Translations under genes and position numbers: made by a program
Notes under the pieces: generated by a model
The model's database searches: none
Seen by the model: only the letters and a program-made list of their open reading frames with translations
What the model was told of the DNA's origin: nothing
Assembly: GCF_019396345.1 (NCBI RefSeq)
Contig: NZ_JAHKRM010000032.1
Span: forward strand, 1-64,000
DNA length: 64,000 bases
Origin: Nonomuraea guangzhouensis
GTDB taxonomy: Bacteria > Actinomycetota > Actinomycetes > Streptosporangiales > Streptosporangiaceae
Direction: 5' to 3'
In this document: one piece after another, positions 30,320 to 38,913 of the stretch
How positions within the stretch are numbered: position 1 is the stretch's first letter
Layout: every line of letters starts with the position of its first letter

Positions 30320-31321
30320 TCACCGGCTCCCGTGCGGGGGCGACGCCGCGGGCTGAGGGATCTCCGGCGAATCGGCTCGCCCACGGCGGATGAGGTACTC
30401 GGCGGTCGCGAGGGCGGCCGCGCCGAGCAGCACCTCGCTGACGGTGGAGACCAGACGGCTGGCCAGGGCCACCACCGCGGCGGCCGGGGCGGGCAGCACC
30501 ACGGTCAGCGCGGCCGTGAGCACCGCCTCGCGGACGCCGATCCCGTCGGGGATGAACACGCTGGCGATGCCGACCGAGGTGGCGAGCGTGAACGCGCCGA
30601 CACACAGCATGAGTGAGCGGGGCGGAGACGCCCCCATCGCGATGGCCAGGGGCCACAGGTGCAGCCCGGTGACCACCCAGGACAGGCTCTGCCAGGCGAC
30701 CGCGAGTCGCACTCCCCGGACGGAGGCGACCTTGGCCGCCGCAGGGCGCCGCAGCAGCCGCAGCAGCAGCGCGGAGCCCTGGTTGACGATCTGCGGGCGC
30801 ACCAGGACGAGCACGATCAGCACGGCGGCTCCGGCCAGCCACGCCGCCCGCGCCCCCAGCAACTGCACGCCCGCGAGCAGCCCGACCGTGAACCCGCTCA
30901 GCAGCACCAGGCTCATGACGAGCGCCGCCGTGGTCATCAGCCTGCCGAAGGTGACGCCGTTGGCCGTGGCCACCTTGGCGGTGGCGAGCATGCCGGGCAC
31001 CCGTCCGGGCACGTACTTGGACAGGAAGCCGACGAAGAAGATCCGCACCACGCGCGGCTCGCTGACCGGGGGACCGATCTCCAGCAGCACGACGCGCCAG
31101 CCGAGGAACCCGAGCGACAGTCCCGCCATGCTCGCCAGCAGCGAGCCGCCGAGCAGGAGGCTGATCTGCCCGGCGTCGCGCCGGGTGAGCAGGACGCCGA
31201 CCACGCTCCAGTCCAGCCGGGACATCGTCCACGCGATCGCGGTCACGACGGCGAGGGCGAACGCGGCGACCAGCGCCAGCTTCACCGGGCGGGGCAGCCG
31301 GGGCAGCCTGATCGATCTCAC
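30320..31321 (-). CDS. LPG-synthase-type / AglD-like integral membrane protein
   Basis: 333 residues with about eight membrane segments; GTG start overlaps the upstream glycosyltransferase stop (GTGA). The FIPDGIGVREAVLTAAL segment near residue 260 is the signature of the lysylphosphatidylglycerol-synthase TM / UPF0104 family, and the FLSKYVPGRVPGMLATA segment near residue 100 is also conserved. Members move or help assemble lipid-linked substrates; here coupling to a GT2 gene suggests transport or assembly of a lipid-linked sugar. It is last in the minus-strand operon 33665-30320. Confidence 0.88.
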   Translation of the reverse strand: MRSIRLPRLPRPVKLALVAAFALAVVTAIAWTMSRLDWSVVGVLLTRRDAGQISLLLGGSLLASMAGLSLGFLGWRVVLLEIGPPVSEPRVVRIFFVGFLSKYVPGRVPGMLATAKVATANGVTFGRLMTTAALVMSLVLLSGFTVGLLAGVQLLGARAAWLAGAAVLIVLVLVRPQIVNQGSALLLRLLRRPAAAKVASVRGVRLAVAWQSLSWVVTGLHLWPLAIAMGASPPRSLMLCVGAFTLATSVGIASVFIPDGIGVREAVLTAALTVVLPAPAAAVVALASRLVSTVSEVLLGAAALATAEYLIRRGRADSPEIPQPAASPPHGSR

Positions 31322-32397
31322 TCGCCTGTCCCAGCCGACGGTGCGGGGGACAGGCCCGTCCTGACCGGCTCTCCCCGGCGGCGGCCCAGCTCGTAGGCGA
31401 CGCGCAGCAGTCCCACGCAGGCGCCGAGGAAGAAGGCCGTGTGGAAGCAGAGCTGCATCCAGCCGACCCAGAGCCCGAAGCGGGCGCCTCGGTAGCGGCG
31501 GGCGAAGCCGATGAACGCGCGGTTCATCCAGAGGAACACCGCGAGCGTCGCGGCCGGCACGGCCAGCAGCCAGGGGCTGATGAGCGCGAGCGGCAGGGTG
31601 AGGAACGTGGCCGTCGCCGAGGCGGAGGAGACCCGGGGTGGTTTGCGCTTGCTCTGGCCCGTTCCGATCATGCTGAGCTGGAAGCCGACCTTGCCCTCAC
31701 CCCGCAGCCGCCGCGCCCGCACCATGATCAGCGGAAGCGTGGTGGACCGGACGAACCGCTCCGCCAGGCACCCCCAGAACCGGTCCTCGTCGTCGGCCTT
31801 GGTGACCACGGAGGTGGTGACGACCAGCCGGTAGCGGGCCGGGACGCGGGTGCCGAACTCGAAGTCCTCGCCGTCGCGCAGCCGTTCGTCCAGCCCGCCC
31901 GCCTCCTCGAAGACGTGACGCGGGATCAGGGTGCAGGACAGGAACGTCGCCGTGGTCTGGCTGCGCTCGTAGTGCTCGCACAGGACGCGATAGCGTTCGA
32001 CCGGGCCGTCGTCGTACAGCGGCTCGATGTCGTAGATGCCCTGGACCATGCCGCAGTCCGGCGTCTCCCGATACGCCTTGACCGCGTTGTGTATCGCGTC
32101 AGGGGCGAGTGCCGTGTCGGAGTCGACGAAGAACAGCAGCGGAGCCGAGCTGCCGGCCACCCCGAGGTTGCGGGCCCCCGCCGGGCCCTGGTTGCGCGGC
32201 GACTCGATGATCGTGCACGGGAACCGCCGGGCTGTTTCCAGCGAGCCGTCGGTGCTGACGTCGTCGACGACGATGACCTCGACCGGGCGGTAGGTCTGCG
32301 CGTACACGGACTCCAGGCAGGCCCGCAGGGTTCTGCGCTTGTTGTAGTTCGGCACGATGACCGCGACATCACCACGCCAGTCCATCTCGTCAGGCAT
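31318..32397 (-). CDS. GT2-family glycosyltransferase with C-terminal membrane segments
   Basis: 359 residues from the ATG at 32397 (AAGGGAA seven bases before). GT-A fold: VAVIVPNYNKRRTL, VIVVDDVSTDGS, and the metal/sugar-nucleotide DxD in LLFFVDSDTAL (about residue 100). Two or three hydrophobic segments near the end anchor it in the membrane. It is distinct from, but related to, the three tandem GT2 genes on the plus strand. It overlaps the LPG-synthase-like gene and lies 44 nt after the VanJ-like gene in the same operon. Confidence 0.9.
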   Translation of the reverse strand: MPDEMDWRGDVAVIVPNYNKRRTLRACLESVYAQTYRPVEVIVVDDVSTDGSLETARRFPCTIIESPRNQGPAGARNLGVAGSSAPLLFFVDSDTALAPDAIHNAVKAYRETPDCGMVQGIYDIEPLYDDGPVERYRVLCEHYERSQTTATFLSCTLIPRHVFEEAGGLDERLRDGEDFEFGTRVPARYRLVVTTSVVTKADDEDRFWGCLAERFVRSTTLPLIMVRARRLRGEGKVGFQLSMIGTGQSKRKPPRVSSASATATFLTLPLALISPWLLAVPAATLAVFLWMNRAFIGFARRYRGARFGLWVGWMQLCFHTAFFLGACVGLLRVAYELGRRRGEPVRTGLSPAPSAGTGE

Positions 32398-32441
32398 ATC
32401 CGTTCCCTTCGTCGGTCGGGCGCAGCACATGGTCGTGCCGG

Positions 32442-33665
32442 TCAGGACACCGACACGACCATGCGCTGGGCCCGATGGTCGGACAGCCTCTCAGCGCCGG
32501 GCAGCTCGTAGCTGTGCACGGTCACGTCGGGACTGGTGTACAGCCAGTCGATCCGCCACAGCTCGGCGGTCCCGGCCAGGTAGGTCGCCGGAAAGAGGGA
32601 CGAGAGCGCGGGCGTCCTGTCGATCAGCCGCTCGGGGAGCAGGCGGCGGATGCCCATCGCCGGGGAGGTGTTCAGGTCGCCGGCGAGCACGACGGGATGG
32701 GGGTTGGCCGCCATGTCCGCGCCGATGGCCCGGTAACTCGCCTCCCGCCGCAGGGTCTTGCTGAAGGCGACGTCCCGGGACTCGGCGTCGTACAGCCGCC
32801 ATTCGAGCGGGGGCTGGGCGATCTGGGGGTCGTAGAAGGAGACGACCGTCCCGTTGACGTCGATGTCGGTGCGCAGCGTCTCGACCGTGTAGCCCTCCGG
32901 CCAGCTCCGCAGCGCCTCGGGGATCTCCTTCTGGTCGGACGGCAGCCACGGGCGCAGGTCCAGGCCGCGGTGACCGACGATCGGGAACCGCGAGAGGGTG
33001 ATCTGCTCGCCGGACACCGCGACCTGGTAGCCGGGGAACTCGCGGCGCAGCTCGGCCAGCTTGTCGATGCGCGTCGCCAGATCGGCGGTCCAGCGCTGGG
33101 ACCACATGTCACCGGCCTGGGTGTTCACGTACAGGTACTCCGTCAGCAGGTAGACGTCGGCGTCCAGCTTGTGGAGGTAGGTGTAGAACTCGGGTGAGTA
33201 GCGGTCGCCGTCGGCCGTGCGCCAGTCCTGGTCCCAGAACTCGGTGTTCCAGGCGGCCACGGTGATGGCTCCCGGGCCCGCGGGCGGCGGCGTGTACCAG
33301 AGGGTGGCGTAGTTGACCCCGCTCAACCCGGCGCCCAGCACCGCGGTGACCACCAGCAGCGACATGATGCGCCAGCGCACCGGGCGGGCCAGCGGCGCCA
33401 CGATCAGCAGCAGCACGGGGACCACCAGGAACAGCGGCGGCGGTATCAGCTCGATCGGGGCCCACAGCGAGGTGCGCCCGCTGGCCAGCAGGTGGCAGAG
33501 CACGAAGAGCAGCCACGCCACCGAGGCGGTCACGACCAGCTTGGTGCCCCAGCACCAGCGCCGCCGCGGGCGGACGAAACGCCTGACACGTTCCGCCCAG
33601 GACCTTTCCGGCTGGGGCGGCGTGGAGATGAGCCGCTGCTCGGTCACCGCGTCCCCGTCGCTCAT
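32442..33665 (-). CDS. VanJ-like membrane endonuclease/exonuclease/phosphatase-family protein
   Basis: 407 residues from ATG 33665 (GAGG nine bases before). Three N-terminal membrane helices (about 45-130) precede an EEP catalytic domain that should face outside: AAWNTEFWD, LTEYLYVN, AGDLNTSPAM, RIDWLYTS, LSDHRAQ. This layout matches VanJ/StaP proteins of actinomycetes, linked to teicoplanin resistance and polyprenyl-pyrophosphate phosphatase activity. The expected Glu after the second motif is present (LLTEY). A paralogue lies at 36952-38118. Likely role: dephosphorylation of a polyprenyl carrier in the neighbouring glycosylation pathway, or resistance. Confidence 0.86.
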   Translation of the reverse strand: MSDGDAVTEQRLISTPPQPERSWAERVRRFVRPRRRWCWGTKLVVTASVAWLLFVLCHLLASGRTSLWAPIELIPPPLFLVVPVLLLIVAPLARPVRWRIMSLLVVTAVLGAGLSGVNYATLWYTPPPAGPGAITVAAWNTEFWDQDWRTADGDRYSPEFYTYLHKLDADVYLLTEYLYVNTQAGDMWSQRWTADLATRIDKLAELRREFPGYQVAVSGEQITLSRFPIVGHRGLDLRPWLPSDQKEIPEALRSWPEGYTVETLRTDIDVNGTVVSFYDPQIAQPPLEWRLYDAESRDVAFSKTLRREASYRAIGADMAANPHPVVLAGDLNTSPAMGIRRLLPERLIDRTPALSSLFPATYLAGTAELWRIDWLYTSPDVTVHSYELPGAERLSDHRAQRMVVSVS

Positions 33666-33713
33666 CAACACCATCCTCGGTGGGTGGGCCGGCGTCGAAC
33701 GTACTGAGGAGTT

Positions 33714-33757
33714 CTTGTCGCATCCTTGTCAGCGTTCGGTGCGACAAGAGCGACAAG
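33714..33757. promoter_or_regulatory. Four CTTGTCG-type half-sites in a divergent promoter
   Basis: CTTGTCGC (33714) and CTTGTCAG (33725) on the plus strand are followed by two inverted copies, GCGACAAG at 33741 and 33750. Spacings are 11 and 9 bases. TCTTGTCGCA and TGCGACAAGA form a perfect 10-bp inverted pair. The site lies in the 159-bp gap between the VanJ-like gene and the first tandem glycosyltransferase, so it may control both operons. Confidence 0.6.
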
Positions 33758-33824
33758 AAAGGGGCAAGCCGCCGTGCCTAGCGTGAATCGGACGCAAGGT
33801 CTGACACGGCCAATGGAGCACATC

Positions 33825-34832
33825 ATGAGTCGAGAGCACCCCCTAGTCTCGGTCATCATCCCCAGCTACAACCGGTCCGACGTGTTGCGACTCTGCCTGG
33901 ACGCGGTGGCGGCACAGACCTACCCGCATATCGAGGTCATCGTGGTGGATGACTGCGGCACCGAGGACGCCGCGTTGGTGGCCGCGTCCATGGGCGCCAA
34001 GGTGGTACGCACCGAGGTCAACGGCGGCCCGACCCCCGCGCGCAACCTCGGCGCCGAGCACGCCACCGGGGAGATCCTGTTCTTCCTCGACGCCGACATC
34101 GCCCTCGACCTGGACGCCGTGGCGAACGCGGTGCGGATCTTGACGTCCCACCCGCGGATCGGCGCCCTGGGCGGCATCCTGGGGCCCGAGTCGCTGGTCT
34201 CGCAGAGCCTGGCCGCCCAGTACCGCGCCCTGCAGATGCACCGCTGGTGGATGCCCGCGCACCGGCCGACGCTCGAGCTGCACGCGGCCGTGCTCGCGGT
34301 GCCCACCAAGGTGTTCGCCGAGATCGGCCCCTTCGACCCGCGGCTGCGCGAGACCGTCTCCTCCGACTACCGCATCCGTGTGACGCGGTCGTACACGGTG
34401 AAGCTGAGCGACGCGATACGCGGCCGCAAGGACCACGACGCCACCGTGGGGACGATCCTGCGCAAGGTGCTCCGCCGCGCCCGCATCAGCGCGCTGGACT
34501 GGCACAAGGGGGAGACACCCGGGGACTCCGTGCCGCGCGCGGTCGGCGGCGCCCTGCTGCTCGCCGCCGTCCCGGCGCTCGCCCTGCCCCTGGTGGCGGG
34601 CCGCGCCGGCGCACTCGTCCCGCCCGCGCTGGTCGCCGCGGCCATAGCCCTGGACGCGGGCACCCACCGCTTCGCCTACGCCCAGCGGGGCGTCGCGTTC
34701 GGCCTGTACTTCTCCGGCGTCCACCTCGCCGTCACCTTCACCGGCGCCCTCGGCGGGGCGATCGGCGTCCTGCAGCGGCTCGCGCTCGCCCGCCTGGAGC
34801 CGCCCGCCCGTACTCCTGCGGCCCAGGACTGA
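33825..34832 (+). CDS. GT2-family glycosyltransferase, first of three tandem paralogues
   Basis: 335 residues from ATG 33825, chosen because GGAG lies six bases before it; another ATG is at 33813. GT-A motifs: SVIIPSYNRSDVL, IVVDDCGTEDAA, ARNLGAEHATGEILFFLDADIAL (DxD). The C-terminus has two hydrophobic stretches (about 225-275 and 290-320), so it is a membrane-bound enzyme acting on a lipid-linked acceptor or donor. It heads the plus-strand operon of three GT2 genes and a VanJ-like gene. Confidence 0.9.
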   Translation: MSREHPLVSVIIPSYNRSDVLRLCLDAVAAQTYPHIEVIVVDDCGTEDAALVAASMGAKVVRTEVNGGPTPARNLGAEHATGEILFFLDADIALDLDAVANAVRILTSHPRIGALGGILGPESLVSQSLAAQYRALQMHRWWMPAHRPTLELHAAVLAVPTKVFAEIGPFDPRLRETVSSDYRIRVTRSYTVKLSDAIRGRKDHDATVGTILRKVLRRARISALDWHKGETPGDSVPRAVGGALLLAAVPALALPLVAGRAGALVPPALVAAAIALDAGTHRFAYAQRGVAFGLYFSGVHLAVTFTGALGGAIGVLQRLALARLEPPARTPAAQD

Positions 34833-34888
34833 ACGGCCATGCGGATCATCGGCACCGGCTCCGGCCGGACGAGCGGAGGGGAGCGGTG

Positions 34889-35908
34889 ATGACGCCGCCC
34901 GTACGGCCACTGGTCTCGGTCATCGTGCCGAACTACAACTACGCCCGCACGCTCGACCTGTGCCTGAGCGCGCTGGAGCGGCAGACGTACCCGAGCATCG
35001 AGGTGATCGTCGTCGACGACCGCAGCACCGACGACTCGGTGGAGATCGCCCACCGGCACGGGGTGCGGGTCGTGGTCACCGACACCAACATCGGCGCCCC
35101 GGCGGCGCGCAACCTCGGCGTCGAGCACGCGGGCGGCGAGGTGCTGTTCTTCCTCGACTCGGACCTGGCGCTGGCCGAGGACGTCGTCGAGCACGCGGTG
35201 GACCTGCTCACCGCCGATCCGACCCTGGGGGTGGTGTGCGGCACCTACGACCCGGAGCCGCTGATCCCCGACAGCCTCGTCGAGCGGTACCGCAGCCTCC
35301 AGCTCCACTACTGGATCTCCGGCGACGAGGGCGAGATCACCACGATCTACTCCGCGCTCTTCGCCATGCGGGCGGAGGTCTTCCGCGAGGTGGGCCCGCT
35401 GAACCCCGCGCTGCGCCACAGCGAGAACGCCGAGTACGGCCACCGCGTCACCCAGCGGTACCGCATCGTGCTGGACAACAGGATCAGGGGCAGGCACGAC
35501 CATGACGACCGGCTCAAGGTGGTGCTGTCGAAGTTCTTCCACCGCGCGCGCCTGCACATCCCGCTGTACCTGCGCCGCCCGGACTTCAATGGCGGCCCGG
35601 CCAACAGCAGCCGCGGCTGGGGCTCGCTCGCCGCGCTGTTCGCCGTGCTCACCGCGCCGCTGCCGGTGGTGCTCGGCCCGGTCTGGCTGGCCGTGCCGCT
35701 CGTGCTGCTGGCCGGCTCGATAGCGGCGGACCTGGGCATGTACCGCTTCGTGTGGCGTTATGCCGGCCCGATCTTCACCCTGTACTTCACCGCGGTGCAC
35801 TTCCTGGTGAACGTCACCGTCGCGGTGGCGGTGTTCGCCGGCGCGGCCCAGTGCCTTCTGTCCAGCCGGTTCCGTCGCACGTACGACCTCACGTCGGCCG
35901 AGGTGTGA
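34889..35908 (+). CDS. GT2-family glycosyltransferase, second tandem paralogue
   Basis: 339 residues. GGAGGGGAG (34875-34883) fixes the start at ATG 34889. Motifs SVIVPNYNYARTL, IVVDDRSTDDSVEIA and LFFLDSDLAL are seen, with C-terminal hydrophobic segments ending in FTLYFTAVHFLVNVTVAVAV. It is closer to the third copy than to the first (shared DPEPLIxDSLVExYRxLQxHYW segment), which points to stepwise duplication. Donor and acceptor unknown. Confidence 0.91.
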   Translation: MTPPVRPLVSVIVPNYNYARTLDLCLSALERQTYPSIEVIVVDDRSTDDSVEIAHRHGVRVVVTDTNIGAPAARNLGVEHAGGEVLFFLDSDLALAEDVVEHAVDLLTADPTLGVVCGTYDPEPLIPDSLVERYRSLQLHYWISGDEGEITTIYSALFAMRAEVFREVGPLNPALRHSENAEYGHRVTQRYRIVLDNRIRGRHDHDDRLKVVLSKFFHRARLHIPLYLRRPDFNGGPANSSRGWGSLAALFAVLTAPLPVVLGPVWLAVPLVLLAGSIAADLGMYRFVWRYAGPIFTLYFTAVHFLVNVTVAVAVFAGAAQCLLSSRFRRTYDLTSAEV

Positions 35909-35911
35909 GCG

Positions 35912-36955
35912 ATGACCGAACAAGGGCCCCTGGTGTCGGCGATCGTGCCCAACTACAACTACGCCGCCTCGCTGAAGCTGTGCCTGGGCGCGCTGCTGGA
36001 ACAGACCTACCGGCCGATCGAGCTGATCGTCGTGGACGACGGCAGCACCGACGACTCGGTCGAGATCGCGCGGCGGCTCGGTGTGCGGGTGATCCGCACA
36101 GAGCACAACATGGGCGTGGCCGGCGCGCGTAACCTCGGCGTCGCGCACGCGCGCGGTGAGATCCTGATATTCGTGGACTCCGACGTGGCCCCCTACTCCG
36201 ACGCCGTCGAGGTGGCGGTGGGCATGCTCGCCGCCGATCCCGGGCTCGGCGCGGTGTGCAGCATCCACGACCCCGAGCCGCTGATCCGCGACAGCCTCGT
36301 CGAGGAGTACCGGGCGCTGCAGTACCACTACTGGACGGCCAGTTCCGAGGGGCCCATCTCGTTCCTGTTCCCGGCGCTGATGGCGATGCCGCGCCGCGTG
36401 TTCGACGACATCGGGCCGTTCAACACCCGCCTGCGTGAGACGGAGGAGGTCGACTACGGTCACCGGCTCACCCAGCGGTACGAGATGGTGCTCACCACCG
36501 CGGTACGCTCGCGGCACGATCACGACGACAAGCTGTTCAGGCTGCTGCGCAAGCTGTACCGGCGGGGGCGCGCCCGGGTGCCGCTGTACGCGCGCCGGCG
36601 GCGTTTCGCCCGCGGGTTCGAGACCTCCAACCGGGCCGGCGGCAGCCTCGCCGCACTGGCGGCGGTGGCCGCGTTGCCGCTGGCGGTCCCGTTCGGCCCG
36701 GCCGGCGCCGTGCTCGCGGGCCTGGCTCTGGCCGTGTCGCTGCTGGCCGACCTCGGCATGTACCGCTTCGTGCTGCGCAGGCGCGGGCCGCTGTTCCTGC
36801 TCTATTTCGGCGCCGTGCACTTCCTGGTGAACGTGACCATCGCCGCCGGGGTGGCGGCCGGTGTCGCCCGGTGGCTGTGCTCGGCGAGGTTCCGCCGGCT
36901 CTACGACCCCGACCTGACCATCCGCCCCTCGGCCACCGGAGAGGCGGCCACGTGA
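35912..36955 (+). CDS. GT2-family glycosyltransferase, third tandem paralogue
   Basis: 347 residues, starting three bases after the previous stop. Motifs SAIVPNYNYAASL, IVVDDGSTDDSVEIA and LIFVDSDVAP (DxD) are intact. C-terminal hydrophobic segments (about 235-270, 285-320) match those of its neighbours. Three tandem copies suggest successive sugar additions or sugar chains of more than one linkage. Its stop overlaps the GTG start of the VanJ-like gene. Confidence 0.91.
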   Translation: MTEQGPLVSAIVPNYNYAASLKLCLGALLEQTYRPIELIVVDDGSTDDSVEIARRLGVRVIRTEHNMGVAGARNLGVAHARGEILIFVDSDVAPYSDAVEVAVGMLAADPGLGAVCSIHDPEPLIRDSLVEEYRALQYHYWTASSEGPISFLFPALMAMPRRVFDDIGPFNTRLRETEEVDYGHRLTQRYEMVLTTAVRSRHDHDDKLFRLLRKLYRRGRARVPLYARRRRFARGFETSNRAGGSLAALAAVAALPLAVPFGPAGAVLAGLALAVSLLADLGMYRFVLRRRGPLFLLYFGAVHFLVNVTIAAGVAAGVARWLCSARFRRLYDPDLTIRPSATGEAAT

Positions 36956-38118
36956 CGGCTCCCCTCCGGGCGCCCGACACCGCACAGGCCGTGACGCGCC
37001 TTCGCCATTTCTGGCGCGCGCCGGGGGCACGCCGGAGGATCCCGCTGGTGCTCTGCGCGGCGACCGCCTGGCTGGTGTTCGTGGTAGCGCACCGCGTCCT
37101 GTCCGGCCGGGTGTGGTGGTGGCAGATCCCCGAGCTCGTCCCGCCGCTCGCGTTGGCGGCCGTTCCCGTGGTGCTGCTCCTCGCGGCCCTGGCGGCGCGC
37201 CGAGCGCGCCGGGCGGCCGCCGTGGTGGCGCTGGCGTCCTTGGTGCTGGGTGCGGGCGCGAGCGGGCTCAACCTCGCCGCGCTGTGGCACCGCGCCGCCC
37301 CGGCTCCGACGGACGCGATCAAGGTGTTCTCCTGGAACACCTGGTACTGGGACCAGTCCGTGGACAGCGCGATGCCCCCGCCCACCGGCACGCCCCCACG
37401 GGACGTCGCCGCCTTCTACCGCTACCTCCACGCCCAGGACGCCGACGTGCTGCTGCTGCAGGAGTACGTCTACTTCGACGCGGACTCCCGGCCGGTCCGG
37501 GTGAACGACCTGGACCGTTTGCGCCGGGAGTTCCCCGGGTTCCACATCGCCACGGCGAGCGAGATGGTGACGCTGTCGCGGTACCCCATCGTCTTCGAGC
37601 GCGGTATCAACCTGGAGGTGGCGGACAGCCGGGACACGCCCGTGCCGCCCGGCTCCGATTGGCCCGGCTTCTACACGGTCAAGACGCTCCGCACGGACCT
37701 GCGCGTCGGGAGCCGGACCGTCTCGTTCTACAATTCCCACATCAACTCGCCGGTCGACCCGTCCGCCGGCGGTCTCGACCTGCTCAGTCTCAACCGCACG
37801 CAGCACGAGGCCCGCAAGGCCAACCTGCGCGCGCTCGCGGCCGACGTCCAGGCGAACCCGCTGCCCGCCGTCCTGGCCGGGGACTTCAACGCCTCGCCCG
37901 CGATGGGCATCCTGCGTCTGGTGCCGGGGCGGATGGCCGACGCCACCCCGGCGCTGCGCTCGCTCTACCCCGCCACCTGGGACGACCGGTGGCCGTGGTG
38001 GCGGATCGACTGGGCGTACACCACGCCGGAGGTCACCGTCCACGACTATCGGCTGGTCCGTTCGAACGGCCTGTCCGACCACAGCGGGCAGCGGCTGGTC
38101 CTCTCGCTCAGCCGGTGA
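36952..38118 (+). CDS. VanJ-like membrane EEP-family phosphatase, second copy
   Basis: 388 residues from GTG 36952 (GTGA overlap with the GT2 stop; GGAGAGG upstream). Three membrane helices (about 30-120) then an EEP domain: FSWNTWYWD, LLLQEYVYFD, FYNSHINS, AGDFNASPAM, RIDWAYTT, LSDHSGQ. All expected catalytic Asn, Glu, Asp and His residues are present. Paralogue of 32442-33665; each copy sits in an operon with GT2 genes. Probable outward-facing phosphatase on polyprenyl phosphates or on a sugar phosphate. Its last 11 bases overlap the convergent BTAD gene. Confidence 0.87.
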   Translation: MTAPLRAPDTAQAVTRLRHFWRAPGARRRIPLVLCAATAWLVFVVAHRVLSGRVWWWQIPELVPPLALAAVPVVLLLAALAARRARRAAAVVALASLVLGAGASGLNLAALWHRAAPAPTDAIKVFSWNTWYWDQSVDSAMPPPTGTPPRDVAAFYRYLHAQDADVLLLQEYVYFDADSRPVRVNDLDRLRREFPGFHIATASEMVTLSRYPIVFERGINLEVADSRDTPVPPGSDWPGFYTVKTLRTDLRVGSRTVSFYNSHINSPVDPSAGGLDLLSLNRTQHEARKANLRALAADVQANPLPAVLAGDFNASPAMGILRLVPGRMADATPALRSLYPATWDDRWPWWRIDWAYTTPEVTVHDYRLVRSNGLSDHSGQRLVLSLSR

Positions 38119-38890
38119 CCTGGGCGTACACCAGGCCGGGCCGCCCGGCCGGCCGGGTCAGCGGGTCCGTGCCGGCCCGCAGGATCGTCAGATGCAGCGC
38201 ACGCAGCTCCGGCCCCGGCTCGATGCCCAGGTGGTCGGCGAGGTATCGGCGCAGGCGGGCGTACAGGGCCACCGCCTCCGCGCCGCGTCCGAGGGCGTAC
38301 AGGCCGCGCATCAGCATGCTCGCCAGGGGCTCCGCGAGCGGGTAACGCGGCACCAGCGGGGTCAGCTCGGTGACCACGATGTCGGGACGGCCCAGGCTCA
38401 GGTGCGCCTGGGCCCAGGTGACGAGGGCGCCGACGAACTGCTGCTCGATGCCGTACCGCATGCGCGCGGCCCACTCACCCGGGATGCCGGTGAGGGGCGC
38501 GCCGCGCCACAGGTCCATCGCCTCGGCCAGCAGCCGGGTCCGGGCGAAGTCGTCGCAGGCGCGTAGCTGCGCCTGCTTGGCCAGCAGCCGGAACCGGTAG
38601 GCGTCCACCCGCTCGGGGTCCACCTCGAGGGCGTAACCGCCGTTCCGGCGCTCGATGGAGATCCGGGTCGCGGCCAGCGCCTTCCGCAGGCGGGTGATGT
38701 GGGCGTACAGCGAGTCGGTCGCCCGGTCCGGCGGATCGTCCCAGACCCGCTCGATCAGCGTGTGCAGCGACACGGGGTGGCCGGCGTCGATCGCCAGGGC
38801 GGCCAGCACCGCGCGTCGCTGCGGCGGTCCCAGGGGGACGCGCCGGTCACCGACGGTCACCTCCACCGGTCCCAGTAAGCGGACGTCCAT
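38108..38890 (-). CDS. BTAD-family (SARP-like) transcriptional regulator, small
   Basis: 260 residues from ATG 38890 (GAGAGGAAGG upstream). Winged-helix domain about 1-95 (MDVRLLGPVEVTVGDRRVPL, SLYAHITRLRKAL) then a BTAD helical domain (about 97-245). No ATPase. It is the fourth gene of the minus-strand aminotransferase-epimerase-UbiA operon, starting 23 nt after UbiA, so it probably activates this locus in a feed-forward way. Confidence 0.92.
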   Translation of the reverse strand: MDVRLLGPVEVTVGDRRVPLGPPQRRAVLAALAIDAGHPVSLHTLIERVWDDPPDRATDSLYAHITRLRKALAATRISIERRNGGYALEVDPERVDAYRFRLLAKQAQLRACDDFARTRLLAEAMDLWRGAPLTGIPGEWAARMRYGIEQQFVGALVTWAQAHLSLGRPDIVVTELTPLVPRYPLAEPLASMLMRGLYALGRGAEAVALYARLRRYLADHLGIEPGPELRALHLTILRAGTDPLTRPAGRPGLVYAQVTG

Positions 38891-38913
38891 CGCCTTCCTC
38901 TCACACATCGTTG

